Assembly: GCF_017545445.1 (NCBI RefSeq)
Contig: NZ_JAFWOM010000030.1
Coordinates: 1-64,000 of the forward strand
Reading direction: 5' to 3'
From: Fibrobacter sp.
GTDB taxonomy: Bacteria > Fibrobacterota > Fibrobacteria > Fibrobacterales > Fibrobacteraceae
Length of the DNA stretch: 64,000 nucleotides
Below, piece after piece: positions 42,013 to 51,419 of the stretch. A program made the translations under genes and the position numbers. Numbering within the stretch: position 1 is the stretch's first letter; each line of letters starts with the position of its first letter. The notes beneath the pieces are model-generated. The model made no database searches. It was not told the origin of the DNA and was given only the letters and a program-made list of their open reading frames with translations.

Positions 42013-45000
42013 ATGAGAATGTACCGAATTTTGTTTACCTTGTTAATTCTTTTGGCGAATACTCTTTGGGCGTCCGCATCTCCTGTCCAACTTTGGAGTG
42101 AACGCCATCGTACAGAATGGAATTGGGTGAATTATCGTTTGACGTTGAAGAATATTTCGAATTCGCCACTTGTTAATCCGGTAATCCGTTATTTTGCAGA
42201 AAATCCGAGAATCCAGTACTGTAAGGCTAACCCGAATGACAATGGCTGTTCTGGGATGCAATATGGTCTTTTCGATGTAGATTCTTCGCTTAGGGCGTAT
42301 GTGGATACCTATACCAACGTGACTTCCGTAATACCCATGCTTAGCTATGATTCTGAATATACCATAGTTTCTTTTAAAATATTAGGAAGTATCCCCGCTC
42401 ATGTGGCTGTTGAAATTCATTTTCGTCTTATAAAGTATAATGGTGCCGCATGGGATTGCTCTCATGATTATTCGCACCAAAAAAATGCTGCTATTCAAGA
42501 AGAAAACTATAAGATGGTTGTTTATGACAAGGACGGAAATTTGCTGTGGGGGAGTGATCCTATTGCTCTTAGTCATGATTCAACAAATGTCTATTGGCAT
42601 GATCGTTCTTCGACAGAAGTTGTTTCGCAATATGATGGTTCGGATTCGGCAAAAGTTTTTAATGGACGCTTTTGGTTGCTCAAGGGCAGTCCGCTGTCAT
42701 TTGAAGAACGGATGTCCTTGGATAGCATGGGTGCGAAACTTTTAGAAACGACTCGATACCAAAATAAAGGGCTGCATCTGTTAAAGGCTTTTGTTCCGAT
42801 TAGTAAAAAGTCGTTGAATAAAGCTCTTTCGAATTTTTACAATGCGTTTGTTGTCGATGACACCACTCGCCTTTCCCTAAAAATTTCGCCTAAAGATATT
42901 TATGAAGAGTCGTATTCTTGCGATGCGAACGATTCGTGTATGACCATTGTTAGTGAACGTTCTGCAATTGATTTGGTTGTAGAATGCTGGCCAGATTTGC
43001 CGATGGAATCTTGTAAAAATGTTGTTTTGATTTGTGGTGGCGATAACGCTTATATTGACCGTAGTGTTATTTTGGCGAAAGTTCATAGGGATTCCATACA
43101 GTGTTTGGAAAAACACAGGGATGTAAGGTATGTATATGTAAAACGAAAAGCGGAATTGACCAATTATTTGGGGCGTCAGGCTATAAATTTAGCGAACCTT
43201 CAAAATGATAGCAGTTGGCAACAGGCGATGCAGGCACCGCAGGTGACGATTGATTGGTTAAAGGGCGTTGATTATACCGGAGAGGGTATTACGGTTGGCG
43301 TTTATGATTCTGGTATAGATTTTAGACATCCTGATTTAAACGAAGTTGACTCGTTGGGTAATGAGGTTCCGAGAAAAGCTATGGGATATGATGACTTAAG
43401 AACTGTTGGTAATCGGGGCATCCGTTTAGATACTTTTGATGTTCATAATCCTGGTTATCACGGAACGCATGTTGCTGGAATTATTGGTGGTAATGGCCGA
43501 ATGTCTGAAACAGTTGAAAATGCAATTCCATACCAGTATAGAGGTGTCGCTCCAAAAGTTTTGTTCCATTCTGGTTATAATTGGGCTTATAATCAAAAAG
43601 GGAATATCGTAAATCATTCTCATGAATGGACTGAAAACGTTGTAATCGGCAAAGATACGATTGGAAGTTCTTTTTCTTATTATGGAGTAAAAAATTCGGA
43701 ATTGGACCGAAATATCTTTTTTGACTGGAAACTCCCCTCTGAACATGGTGATTTTGTGACCAAAACGGTTGTTTTTAGTGCTGGTAATACAGCAACTTAC
43801 TTGGGGTCGACAGGACATGGTTATCATTCTATACGAGTCCATTCAAAAAACGCGATTGTAGTTGGAGCCTTTAATTATTCAAGTAATTTGCGAACATATT
43901 TTTCAAGTATGGGACCGACATGGGATGGTCGTATTAAACCTGATGTTATGGCTCCGGGGGATGGAATTCCGGATTCATCGAATTCTAAAGAGCAAGGCGT
44001 GGAATCGTGTGCACCATATGGATGGCTTAATCTAAATAAATATTATCGAGTTCAAACAGGAACATCTCAGGCCGCTCCGTTTGTTTCGGGAATTACTGCT
44101 CTTATGTATCAAAAGTTTCAAAAAACAACGAGTCTGCCGTTAGATGTTTATTTTATGCGAAATTCCACAGCGAAGGCTTTGTTAATTCATTCTGCAGTAG
44201 ATATGTTGGATGCGGCTGTTGGCCCGAATTATGAAATAAGCGCAACTGATCATACGCCAGATTTTTTAAGTGAAAGTCCTTATACTTTAGGGCCGGATTA
44301 CTCGACCGGTTGGGGACGTGTGGATGCTAAAGGGGCTTTGGATTTGATGGACGGTTATGATGCAGAATCAAAAAATTTTGACAAGTTCCGAGAATTCAAT
44401 ATGTATGGTGGAGTTCAAAAGCGTTGGACGATAAATGTGGATGAGTCAAGACCACGCTTAAGGGTGACGCTTGCTTGGGATGATGCTCCTGGAGACCCGA
44501 ATGTCAATAATTACATGCAACCAAAACTTGTGAATGACTTGGATTTATACCTCATTTCGCCTTCGGGTAAAATTTATTATCCTTGGTTGCTTGATACGTT
44601 GCCAACGCAGAACATAAATGATAAAGGTGAAAATGTTGGTGATGAAAGGATAACGGCGAGAAAATGGGGGTATGAAAGAATTTCTATTACGGATGCGAGG
44701 AAACCAGCATATACTTGTTCTTCGTTAGACAATTTACCTTTGGATTCGTGCTTTGATAGGCGAAATAATGTGGAAGTTGTTGATGTAGATAATCCTCCTC
44801 TTGGCGTATGGCAAGTTGTTGTCAAAGGATATCAAGTTTGGGTTGGTAATAGTTCTGATAGGAGAGCTCAGATAGCTTCTATTGTGAGCGATTTGAAATT
44901 GAATGAGCCTACGGATAACGGCAAACATCCATATTTACCGAATATGCAGACTTCTGAGATTATACCATTGGGCGATTATTTGGAGCACTATGTGACTTTC

Positions 45001-45252
45001 GGACCTGAAACTTTCCTTGGAGCCGGTGACCACATTTACCTTTACGATGGAAGGAATCGTTTGATAGGCAATTATATGGGGAATGAACTGGCAGGGAAAA
45101 GAATTCTTGTGAAAACGAGGTTTTTAAAGATTATATTAGATAGTGACAATGACGATAGTCAAGGCTATGGATATTCTATAAGCAAGATAGAACATGTTCC
45201 TTATGGAATATTGCAGGTCTTGTTTCCGCCATACAAGAAGAAAGGAGATTGA
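42013..45252 (+). CDS. Secreted subtilisin-like serine protease (S8)
   Basis: The 1079-residue protein has a signal peptide ending ANTLWASA. A beta-rich N-terminal domain of about 150 residues (WVNYRLTLKNISNSPLVNPV) resembles carbohydrate-binding sandwiches, though this is uncertain. The catalytic domain contains Asp432 (VGVYDSGID), His483 (GYHGTHVAGI), oxyanion Asn592 (SAGN) and Ser685 (GTSQAAPF). After it a C-terminal beta-sandwich (about 800-960) carries WDDAPGDPN and NDLDLYLISPSGK, as in many large subtilases, followed by a CUB-like end. It is probably exported to degrade proteins outside the cell. Its stop overlaps the ribosome-binding region of the next gene (45255), with which it is co-transcribed. 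Confidence 0.92.
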   Translation: MRMYRILFTLLILLANTLWASASPVQLWSERHRTEWNWVNYRLTLKNISNSPLVNPVIRYFAENPRIQYCKANPNDNGCSGMQYGLFDVDSSLRAYVDTYTNVTSVIPMLSYDSEYTIVSFKILGSIPAHVAVEIHFRLIKYNGAAWDCSHDYSHQKNAAIQEENYKMVVYDKDGNLLWGSDPIALSHDSTNVYWHDRSSTEVVSQYDGSDSAKVFNGRFWLLKGSPLSFEERMSLDSMGAKLLETTRYQNKGLHLLKAFVPISKKSLNKALSNFYNAFVVDDTTRLSLKISPKDIYEESYSCDANDSCMTIVSERSAIDLVVECWPDLPMESCKNVVLICGGDNAYIDRSVILAKVHRDSIQCLEKHRDVRYVYVKRKAELTNYLGRQAINLANLQNDSSWQQAMQAPQVTIDWLKGVDYTGEGITVGVYDSGIDFRHPDLNEVDSLGNEVPRKAMGYDDLRTVGNRGIRLDTFDVHNPGYHGTHVAGIIGGNGRMSETVENAIPYQYRGVAPKVLFHSGYNWAYNQKGNIVNHSHEWTENVVIGKDTIGSSFSYYGVKNSELDRNIFFDWKLPSEHGDFVTKTVVFSAGNTATYLGSTGHGYHSIRVHSKNAIVVGAFNYSSNLRTYFSSMGPTWDGRIKPDVMAPGDGIPDSSNSKEQGVESCAPYGWLNLNKYYRVQTGTSQAAPFVSGITALMYQKFQKTTSLPLDVYFMRNSTAKALLIHSAVDMLDAAVGPNYEISATDHTPDFLSESPYTLGPDYSTGWGRVDAKGALDLMDGYDAESKNFDKFREFNMYGGVQKRWTINVDESRPRLRVTLAWDDAPGDPNVNNYMQPKLVNDLDLYLISPSGKIYYPWLLDTLPTQNINDKGENVGDERITARKWGYERISITDARKPAYTCSSLDNLPLDSCFDRRNNVEVVDVDNPPLGVWQVVVKGYQVWVGNSSDRRAQIASIVSDLKLNEPTDNGKHPYLPNMQTSEIIPLGDYLEHYVTFGPETFLGAGDHIYLYDGRNRLIGNYMGNELAGKRILVKTRFLKIILDSDNDDSQGYGYSISKIEHVPYGILQVLFPPYKKKGD

Positions 45253-45254
45253 AA

Positions 45255-46103
45255 ATGAAAAAATGTTTAATTGCTTTATTCTTGCTTTTTAGTACGGTTG
45301 CGCTTGCCAAAACGTGGGAAGCAAATTTGCGAAGCTGCGATGGGTATGGTGGTTTTTGGTTTCCGAATCATAATTGGACGGATAAAGGGGAACCTTGGAT
45401 AAAGCCGTTTATAAATGGAGAATGTCCATTTATGGATGGTGGATGTTTAGAATATTATAAAGAAACGGGTATTTCTTTTAATTATGTTAAGGCTTCTCCT
45501 ATTTATACGTACTATAATCCTTTTGAAATGTGGTGGACGCCAAATCAATCTAATAAAACGAATAATCCTATAGATTCAGTTTATTTTTTCGTGACGAATT
45601 GTGGAGTAGATTCAACTCAGTCGTATGTTTGTGATAAATATTTGTCGTTAGAAAATATATCAATGGATGATTTTTATTTGGTAATATCAAAATCGTATGA
45701 GAATGATCTAGATTCACGACATGAATTTAATTTAGATGTTTTTTATAATTATATGACAGGAATGTATTTTATCTATAAAAAATATAGCGATAAATTTGAA
45801 TACATTGCTTTGTGTAATTTAATAAGGTTTGCTGTGGATTATGGTTATTTTTATGAAATCCAATGTGAATTTCAAGATGACGGAACTTTAAATTTTGACA
45901 AGATTCCTAATGCAAAGGCTATCCCTGAAAATTTCTGCTCCACGCAATCTATTCCTTCAAATCGCAGATATTATTTTAAACAAAAGAATGAACTTGCGAA
46001 TTTTCCGTTTTACAAAGTAAACGGCATTCCCGCCACTAAAAATTCATCAAACATTGTCATTCAAAATAAACAACCCATGCTTCGACTCAAGGGAGGGTAC
46101 TAA
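45255..46103 (+). CDS. Exported protein paired with subtilase, paralogue B
   Basis: This 282-residue protein begins with a signal peptide ending VALAK. It shares GGFWFPNHNWTDKGEPWIKP with paralogue A and its final 75 residues are almost the same at DNA level (45855-46095 against 41643-41878), but the middle is shorter and dissimilar. The ATG is three bases past the protease stop, behind AGGAG. The function is unknown; the constant co-occurrence with the protease end suggests a protease-dependent secreted factor. Confidence 0.7.
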   Translation: MKKCLIALFLLFSTVALAKTWEANLRSCDGYGGFWFPNHNWTDKGEPWIKPFINGECPFMDGGCLEYYKETGISFNYVKASPIYTYYNPFEMWWTPNQSNKTNNPIDSVYFFVTNCGVDSTQSYVCDKYLSLENISMDDFYLVISKSYENDLDSRHEFNLDVFYNYMTGMYFIYKKYSDKFEYIALCNLIRFAVDYGYFYEIQCEFQDDGTLNFDKIPNAKAIPENFCSTQSIPSNRRYYFKQKNELANFPFYKVNGIPATKNSSNIVIQNKQPMLRLKGGY

Positions 46104-46104
46104 C

Positions 46105-46572
46105 ATGAAAAAGATATTTTTTGTAATCCTTGTCTCCGTTGTTTTTTCCTTTGCTGTGGAAAAATGCAACCCAGGCATAACACCAGAAACTACGGATTCG
46201 AACCTTGTCGTAGGGCGATGCTATAATGATGGATACGTTTGCCTTGTAACTACAGAGGTTTCAGGTGGTGTTCGTTTTTCTTTAGGGACGGAATCTAGCT
46301 GCAAAACTACAAAGATGGAAAGAACTCTTTTCTATACGTTTGAGCAAAGTGCTCTAGGAGGTTTGAATACGAATGATACAATGTGGACGTTAAGGCCTTA
46401 TCTAGAAGAAGGGGCGATTGATAATGTCAGTGCGTTGGCTGTTGCTGTAAATACGGCTTTTATCATCAATGCGTTTAATGAAAAAATTAAGGTTCGTGTC
46501 CAGTATCACCGCGTCAGTGGAGACTATAGTATTAATAGCGTCCGTCTGTTGGGTATAGGCAAGGCTCCGTAA
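46105..46572 (+). CDS. Small exported protein of the subtilase operon
   Basis: The ATG at 46105 follows GGGAGG; the 155-residue product has a signal peptide ending SFAV. The mature chain has four cysteines (KCNPG, RCYNDGYVCL, SSCKTT) and a beta-rich pattern, with a last strand INSVRLLGIGK. No family was recognised. It starts one base after the stop of paralogue B, so it belongs to the same operon, and a terminator follows. Confidence 0.65.
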   Translation: MKKIFFVILVSVVFSFAVEKCNPGITPETTDSNLVVGRCYNDGYVCLVTTEVSGGVRFSLGTESSCKTTKMERTLFYTFEQSALGGLNTNDTMWTLRPYLEEGAIDNVSALAVAVNTAFIINAFNEKIKVRVQYHRVSGDYSINSVRLLGIGKAP

Positions 46573-46587
46573 TTTTTGATAAAAAAA

Positions 46588-46616
46588 GGCCCGACGCGCT
46601 CGCATCGGGTCTTTTT
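46588..46616 (+). terminator. Terminator of the subtilase operon
   Basis: GGCCCGA (46588-46594) pairs with TCGGGTC (46605-46611) followed by TTTTT. It is the third copy of the same terminator sequence. Confidence 0.8.
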
Positions 46617-46634
46617 CATAGGAGGGATTGAAGA

Positions 46635-46722
46635 AGCCTTCCTGGTGGTGCTGTGTCTCGTCTGGAGATCTGTGCGGAAGCCGGAGGTGCTTGCTACGCG
46701 TGTTGTGGCCACTAGGAAGGCT
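46635..46722. other. Long imperfect hairpin, candidate structured RNA
   Basis: AGCCTTCCTGGTGG (46635-46648) and CCACTAGGAAGGCT (46709-46722) can form a 14-bp stem with one mismatch around a 60-base loop that itself contains GCGGAAGC. No ORF here is convincing. It lies between the subtilase terminator and the M16 gene and may be a small RNA or repeat. Confidence 0.4.
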
Positions 46723-46823
46723 CAAGTATTAATATATCATAAAAAACGGGATGTGGTACAATAAACCTTAAAATCGTTGGTCTATGTTGGAATGTTTCGA
46801 TTTAGTTTACTATTTTCTAGTTG

Positions 46824-48332
46824 ATGAAAAAGAATTACGTGATTTCTGTTGCTTTGCTTGCGGCTCTGACCGCATGTTCCATGATGCCTAGAAACAACGG
46901 ATGGAGTAACCGCCGCGGATATGACCCGTATGCGGTGAAGGAATCTGTCGAGGAATCAAGATCCTTGGAATCTGTGCCGGAGCATTATAGCAAGATTGAG
47001 TTCCCGGAATACAAGTACGTGGCCCCTTACCCGAAGGATTTCCGTGTGCAGATTGCGGAGGGCATCACTGGCTACATTGTGAGCGACTCGACGCTTCCGC
47101 TTGTCGATTTCTCCGTCTATTTTGAAGAAAGCCATGTGCCGCAGGTCTTGAAGGACGAGGCCGCGTTTGAAATGGTCGGTTCCATGATCCGTCGCGGTGC
47201 GGGTGGCGGTATTACGCCGCATGTGCTGGAAGATTCCTTGGAATTCGTGAGCGCGTCGATTTCGACGAGTGTCGGGACTTACCTCTCTGCGTTCGACATC
47301 AACTGCCTGTCGTCTTACTTTCCGTCGATGCTTGAACTTGCAAGGAAGGTGCTGACGGACCCGGCATTTGACCAGAAACAGCTGGATATCATGAAGGCGA
47401 ACTTTGTCACTGCCTACGAACGCCGTTTTGAAACTCCTGCCAAGGTGCTTTCGGCTCTCAAGTCGAAGGTGAACTATGTGGAAAATCCGAGGCTCTGGAG
47501 CGCAAATGCCGCGGAGTACAAGGAAGTGACCGCAGCCGACGTGAAGCGTTTGGCAAAAGGCGTGTTCTCGTCCAAGCGTATCGTCTTTGCTCTAGCGGGC
47601 GATGTCAAGAAGGATTCCGCCGTGGCGATGCTCAAGGAATTCTTTGCTGGCTGGAAGGTTGAGGCTGCAATGGCTGAGAAAGTCGCTCCGCAGCCGCTTT
47701 CGTTCGCCCGCAAGCCGGGCGTGTATGTCGTCGATAAGGATATCACGCAGGCGAACATTACGATGAACCAGCCGTTCGTTAAACGCCCGCATCCGGATTA
47801 CTACCCGACTGCGGTGGCAAGTTTCATCTTGGGCGGTGGAAGTTTTAGCTCTAGGCTCATGAACCGTGTCCGCAGCGACGAAGGGCTTGCCTATAGTGTC
47901 TATAGCACGGTCGGCAATGATTACCGCGATACGGCGATGACGACGATTGCGCTTCAGACGAAAGTCGAAACGGTCGATTTTGCTTTGAAGCTCGTCTTTG
48001 AAGAGGTGGAAAAGCTGGCGAAGGACGGTCCGACTCCCGAGGAACTGGAACAAGCAAAGAAGTCCCTGGTCGAGAGTTTGCCGAGCCTGTTTGATTCTCC
48101 TGCTTCGACGGCTTCCATTTTCGCGAAGGGCGAACTGCTCGGCAAGTCGGACAATCACTACCTCGATTATGTGACGGAAATCAATGCCGCGACCGCAGAA
48201 CAGGTCAAGGCGATGATCGATAAGTATTTTGACAAGAAGAACATGACGATATCGATTGTCGGTCCTGTCGCCATGTTTGATTCTCTCAAGCCGTTTACGG
48301 TGATTCCGCTTGACAGTCTTGAGTTCCGTTAA
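46824..48332 (+). CDS. M16-family peptidase-like lipoprotein lacking the zinc site
   Basis: The ATG at 46824 gives 502 residues with a lipobox LTAC (Cys18). Two M16 domains follow; the second has the R/Y motif MNRVRSDEGLAYSVYS typical of the family. The first domain lacks the HxxEH zinc motif; the equivalent stretch reads DEAAFEMVGSMIRRGAGGG. Thus it looks like the non-catalytic subunit that normally partners an active M16 peptidase. No active partner is within the window. Confidence 0.8.
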   Translation: MKKNYVISVALLAALTACSMMPRNNGWSNRRGYDPYAVKESVEESRSLESVPEHYSKIEFPEYKYVAPYPKDFRVQIAEGITGYIVSDSTLPLVDFSVYFEESHVPQVLKDEAAFEMVGSMIRRGAGGGITPHVLEDSLEFVSASISTSVGTYLSAFDINCLSSYFPSMLELARKVLTDPAFDQKQLDIMKANFVTAYERRFETPAKVLSALKSKVNYVENPRLWSANAAEYKEVTAADVKRLAKGVFSSKRIVFALAGDVKKDSAVAMLKEFFAGWKVEAAMAEKVAPQPLSFARKPGVYVVDKDITQANITMNQPFVKRPHPDYYPTAVASFILGGGSFSSRLMNRVRSDEGLAYSVYSTVGNDYRDTAMTTIALQTKVETVDFALKLVFEEVEKLAKDGPTPEELEQAKKSLVESLPSLFDSPASTASIFAKGELLGKSDNHYLDYVTEINAATAEQVKAMIDKYFDKKNMTISIVGPVAMFDSLKPFTVIPLDSLEFR

Positions 48333-48365
48333 TTAGGTTATGGTTTTTCTACAAGCGAGGCTCCT

Positions 48366-49523
48366 ATGCAGAAACGTGTTTTTCGAACTTCGTTTTTATG
48401 CTCGTGCCTGAGCGTCTTGTTTTTGACGCTTGGCGTGTCGCAGTCTTTTGCCGCTAAGAACGTTCCCGCTTCAGAAGTGTCTCGTGAGATGCTTGTGAAG
48501 AAATTGCGTGACAATAAAGACGATCTGCGTTCATTCTGTTCGGGCATGCAAAAGTGCCTTGATATCAAGTACGAAGCTTGTACGGAAGACGATATGAAGC
48601 CTTGGTCGAAGGTGAAGTACGATGAAGAATTTTGCGGACCGTACAAGGAAGTTGTAAAGCGTGGCTTTTCGACGGATTTCAGAGCACCCATGATGCCAGA
48701 AACCTTTGCTCGCTTGGGTCGCCAGTATCGTGTCATTTATGAAAACTCGGGTACGCTCCCGCTTGAAGTGAACGAAATCACGTTCTTGTTTGACAATATG
48801 GTGTTTACGGCAGACCTTGTCAATGCATATCTGGAATCGGAATATACACTGAATTACAACAGCAAGGACCGTCGGTATTTTTCTGGAAGCAATGGAAGTG
48901 GACTTTCGGGTGATTTTTACTGGGCCCTGCAAGATAGCGCCGGCACAAAACAGGCTCTTAGAAATATGTTCTTTGGATATGGCTATGCGAAAATTCTTCG
49001 CTGGTCTTTGAAGGGAACTGCCGTCGCTTATCTGGACATGGATCTTGTCGCACCGAGGAAACTTAAGTACAAACTCACAGCGTATGTGTTCCCCAGCAAT
49101 TCTGTGCTGAATTCCATTATGCAGATGCGTGTCTTCAAGAGCGTCGTGAACTCCAAGATTGACGGTATCGTGACGGATATCAAGAAGGCGGCGAACATGT
49201 ATTACGGCGGTAACAGGCGTCCGATTGCGAACAGCAAAAAACTGCATACGCCGGAAAATGCCCGCCATGTCGCGGAGTTTGATAACGTTGTCGCCGGTGG
49301 CCCCTGGAAACTTGGGGATGCAATACGTTTAGAAAATGCCCAATTAGAACTTTCGAAGCCAAAGTTTATCAAGTCCGCTGAACCTGTAGATCATAGCATT
49401 CATGTGGATTCTGCAGATGTCGCTGATTCTGAAGAACCGGCTGTCGCTATTGAAAACGCTGATTCTACTGCCGCAGTTAAACCTGCCGAACCAGTGGACT
49501 CCATTACTATAAAAAAGGATTAG
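48366..49523 (+). CDS. Exported protein of unknown function
   Basis: The 385-residue protein has a signal peptide ending SQSFAAK. Two cysteine pairs occur (FCSGMQKCLDI and EACTEDD...FCGPYK). The middle region is beta-rich with a phrase YRVIYENSGTLPLEVNEITF. The C-terminal 60 residues are acidic and repetitive (AEPVDSI). It is followed three bases later by the methyltransferase gene, suggesting co-transcription. I recognise no family. Confidence 0.7.
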   Translation: MQKRVFRTSFLCSCLSVLFLTLGVSQSFAAKNVPASEVSREMLVKKLRDNKDDLRSFCSGMQKCLDIKYEACTEDDMKPWSKVKYDEEFCGPYKEVVKRGFSTDFRAPMMPETFARLGRQYRVIYENSGTLPLEVNEITFLFDNMVFTADLVNAYLESEYTLNYNSKDRRYFSGSNGSGLSGDFYWALQDSAGTKQALRNMFFGYGYAKILRWSLKGTAVAYLDMDLVAPRKLKYKLTAYVFPSNSVLNSIMQMRVFKSVVNSKIDGIVTDIKKAANMYYGGNRRPIANSKKLHTPENARHVAEFDNVVAGGPWKLGDAIRLENAQLELSKPKFIKSAEPVDHSIHVDSADVADSEEPAVAIENADSTAAVKPAEPVDSITIKKD

Positions 49524-49526
49524 AGA

Positions 49527-50183
49527 ATGAGTGAACCTAAGGATTTGGAAACGCTGCTTGCCCGCGTAACTGAACGTCGTCGTGAACTGCTGACCTCGGT
49601 CGTGAATCGTCGCACGAGGCACTTTTGCATGGTGCTCGAAGACCTGTTTGATCCGCACAACATATCGGCTGTCATCCGTACCGCAGAAGTCTTTGGCATT
49701 CAGGATGTTCACATCATCGAAGAAGACAATGCTTACAGCGTGAACAAGTCCATCCTCAAGGGTTCTTACAAGTGGATGAGCCTTTATCTGTACAAGAAGC
49801 GCATGCTCTGCATGGAAAAGCTCCGTGAAAAAGGTTACAAGATTGCTGTGGCGAGCACGAACACCACGAACTCCGTGCTGGACCTTGACTTGAGCCAGCC
49901 GATGGCTTTTTACCTTGGAAGTGAATTCCACGGAAATCACCCGGATACGCTAGCCCATGCCGATTACGAATTCAAGCTCCCGCAGTACGGCATTACGGAG
50001 TCCATGAACGTCTCCGTTGCAGGTGGCGTGCTGATGACCTACCTCGACGTGTTCATGCAGAAAGAAGGCCGTGAAAAGTTTACGCTCCCGCAAGCCGACC
50101 GCGATGCCCTCTTGCTCGACTGGCTCGACCGTCATGTGAACGGCATCGAGACGAACAGCCCCATCGTGAGAGTGGATGGTTAG
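49527..50183 (+). CDS. trmH: TrmH-type tRNA/rRNA 2'-O-methyltransferase (SpoU family)
   Basis: The 218-residue SPOUT enzyme has the three SpoU motifs: motif 1 LEDLFDPHNISAVIRTAEVF (Asn and Arg bind SAM and substrate), motif 2 AFYLGSEFHG and motif 3 ITESMNVSVAGGVLMTYLDV, which forms the trefoil knot. Most likely it makes Gm18 in tRNA, as TrmH does. Length and order match TrmH, whose C-terminal extension is also present. Confidence 0.9.
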   Translation: MSEPKDLETLLARVTERRRELLTSVVNRRTRHFCMVLEDLFDPHNISAVIRTAEVFGIQDVHIIEEDNAYSVNKSILKGSYKWMSLYLYKKRMLCMEKLREKGYKIAVASTNTTNSVLDLDLSQPMAFYLGSEFHGNHPDTLAHADYEFKLPQYGITESMNVSVAGGVLMTYLDVFMQKEGREKFTLPQADRDALLLDWLDRHVNGIETNSPIVRVDG

Positions 50184-50491
50184 ACGACAAATGCGTAAGG
50201 CGAATGAAGCGGGACCGCTTGCGGGACCATTTCTGAGCCTAGCATTTGGGACTTGAACGAAGTGAAAGGCCAAAGACGAAAGACGAGAGATTAGGAACCA
50301 AGGACGAGTTTTTGCAACTCGTCTTTTCTCATTCAGTTACAGTGAAAAATGCAGATTAAAATACGGAGGCTGTGACCCGTATCATAACTACAGTTTTTGT
50401 GTGGTCGAATTCACCAAATTTCCCTTTTTTCGAGTTATTTTTTCGGAAAAAAAACTCGAGTATCTGTGAAATATGCTAGATTAGCTGTGAA
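50184..50491. other. Intergenic region with terminator and repeat fragments
   Basis: Just over 300 bp hold GACGAAAGACGAGAG-like fragments, GGACCGCTTGCGGGACC (a short inverted repeat) and a clear terminator at 50303-50327. The remainder (50340-50490) is AT-rich and must hold the promoter of the MlaD gene, but no clean consensus was found. Confidence 0.5.
50303..50327 (+). terminator. Terminator after trmH
   Basis: GACGAGTT (50303-50310) pairs with AACTCGTC (50316-50323) around a five-base loop, followed by TTTT. It probably ends the transcript carrying the exported protein and trmH. Confidence 0.8.
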
Positions 50492-51412
50492 ATGAAAAAG
50501 AATACTGCTCTATATTTTTCTGTAGGACTTGTCGTTCTTTTAGCCATTGTCATTTTGATATTTGGCATGTTCTTTTTGAACGAGAAGGATCTGCGAGAAA
50601 CTTTTGATGTCTATCATTTGCGTTTTACGCAAGTAAGTACGCTTGTGCTGGACGATCCGGTCAAGATTAACGGCGTTAAGCTTGGTCGTGTGGAATCCAT
50701 TGAACTTTCCGGGCACCGCGTGGTCGTGACCATCAGGCTCAAGTCCAATGTGAAGATTCCGAAGGACTCCGAAATCCGTGTGCAGAATATCGGCATCATG
50801 GGTGAACGCCAGATTGGCATGATTCTCGGAGATGCCGAAGAATACTTCGTGCCGGGCGATACCATCACGGGACAGTTCGACGCTGGTATTGCTGAAGCGC
50901 TTGGGCTTGCGGGCGAAGTTTGCGATTCGACGAAGGTCTTGCTTGAGGCGGTGAAGGTCGCGTTGAACGGGACTATCGCCAATCCGGATTTCCAGGACCG
51001 CTTCAAGACATTGCTCGTGAAGGCTGAAAACCTCGAGGACCGTCTGATGTCGCTTGTAGTGACGACGGATCCGCAGTTGAAGAAAAGCCTCGCCAACTTG
51101 AACAAGGTGACTGTCAAGGTTAATGAACTTGTCGATGGAGTCAAGGAGCCGATTAACGGACTCTTTGCCGGAACGGACAAGGTGATGGGGAATGCTAACC
51201 AGTTGATTTCTGAACTGGATGGCGTGACCAAGCATTTGGATGGGTTGATTGCCAAGGTGCAGTCAAAGATGGATTCTAAGGATAATACTGTTGGTATCCT
51301 GCTGAACGACAGGCAACTGCACGATGATCTGATGAAGACGGTGCGCTCTGCTGATAGCCTGTTCAGGGTTATCTTGCAGGATGGCTTGGACATTAACGTG
51401 GATTTCTTCTGA
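50492..51412 (+). CDS. MlaD/MCE-domain lipid-transport protein
   Basis: The 306-residue protein has one N-terminal membrane helix (7-30) and an MCE domain (40-125: VSTLVLDDPVKINGVKLGRV, VKIPKDSEIRVQNIGIMGER, the usual glycine-rich beta-barrel). The C-terminal 160 residues are helical with amphipathic repeats. MlaD-type proteins form a hexameric ring that moves phospholipids or other lipids between membranes, fed by an MlaE/MlaF ABC transporter. Neither of those partner genes is next to it here. Confidence 0.88.
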   Translation: MKKNTALYFSVGLVVLLAIVILIFGMFFLNEKDLRETFDVYHLRFTQVSTLVLDDPVKINGVKLGRVESIELSGHRVVVTIRLKSNVKIPKDSEIRVQNIGIMGERQIGMILGDAEEYFVPGDTITGQFDAGIAEALGLAGEVCDSTKVLLEAVKVALNGTIANPDFQDRFKTLLVKAENLEDRLMSLVVTTDPQLKKSLANLNKVTVKVNELVDGVKEPINGLFAGTDKVMGNANQLISELDGVTKHLDGLIAKVQSKMDSKDNTVGILLNDRQLHDDLMKTVRSADSLFRVILQDGLDINVDFF

Positions 51413-51419
51413 GGGATTG

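Noticed and set aside
46635..46722. Signal recognition particle RNA
   Set aside because: Size and a GCGGAAGC loop resemble the small bacterial SRP RNA, but the highly conserved GGAAGGAAGCAGC-like core is missing, so this name is not supported.
46690..46725. Cobalamin riboswitch core
   Set aside because: GCCACT and GGAAGG look like parts of the motif but are in the wrong order and spacing, and the next gene is not linked to cobalamin.
46576..46764. Plus-strand ORF of 62 codons
   Set aside because: It begins in a terminator stem and covers the long hairpin; no ribosome-binding site suits it.
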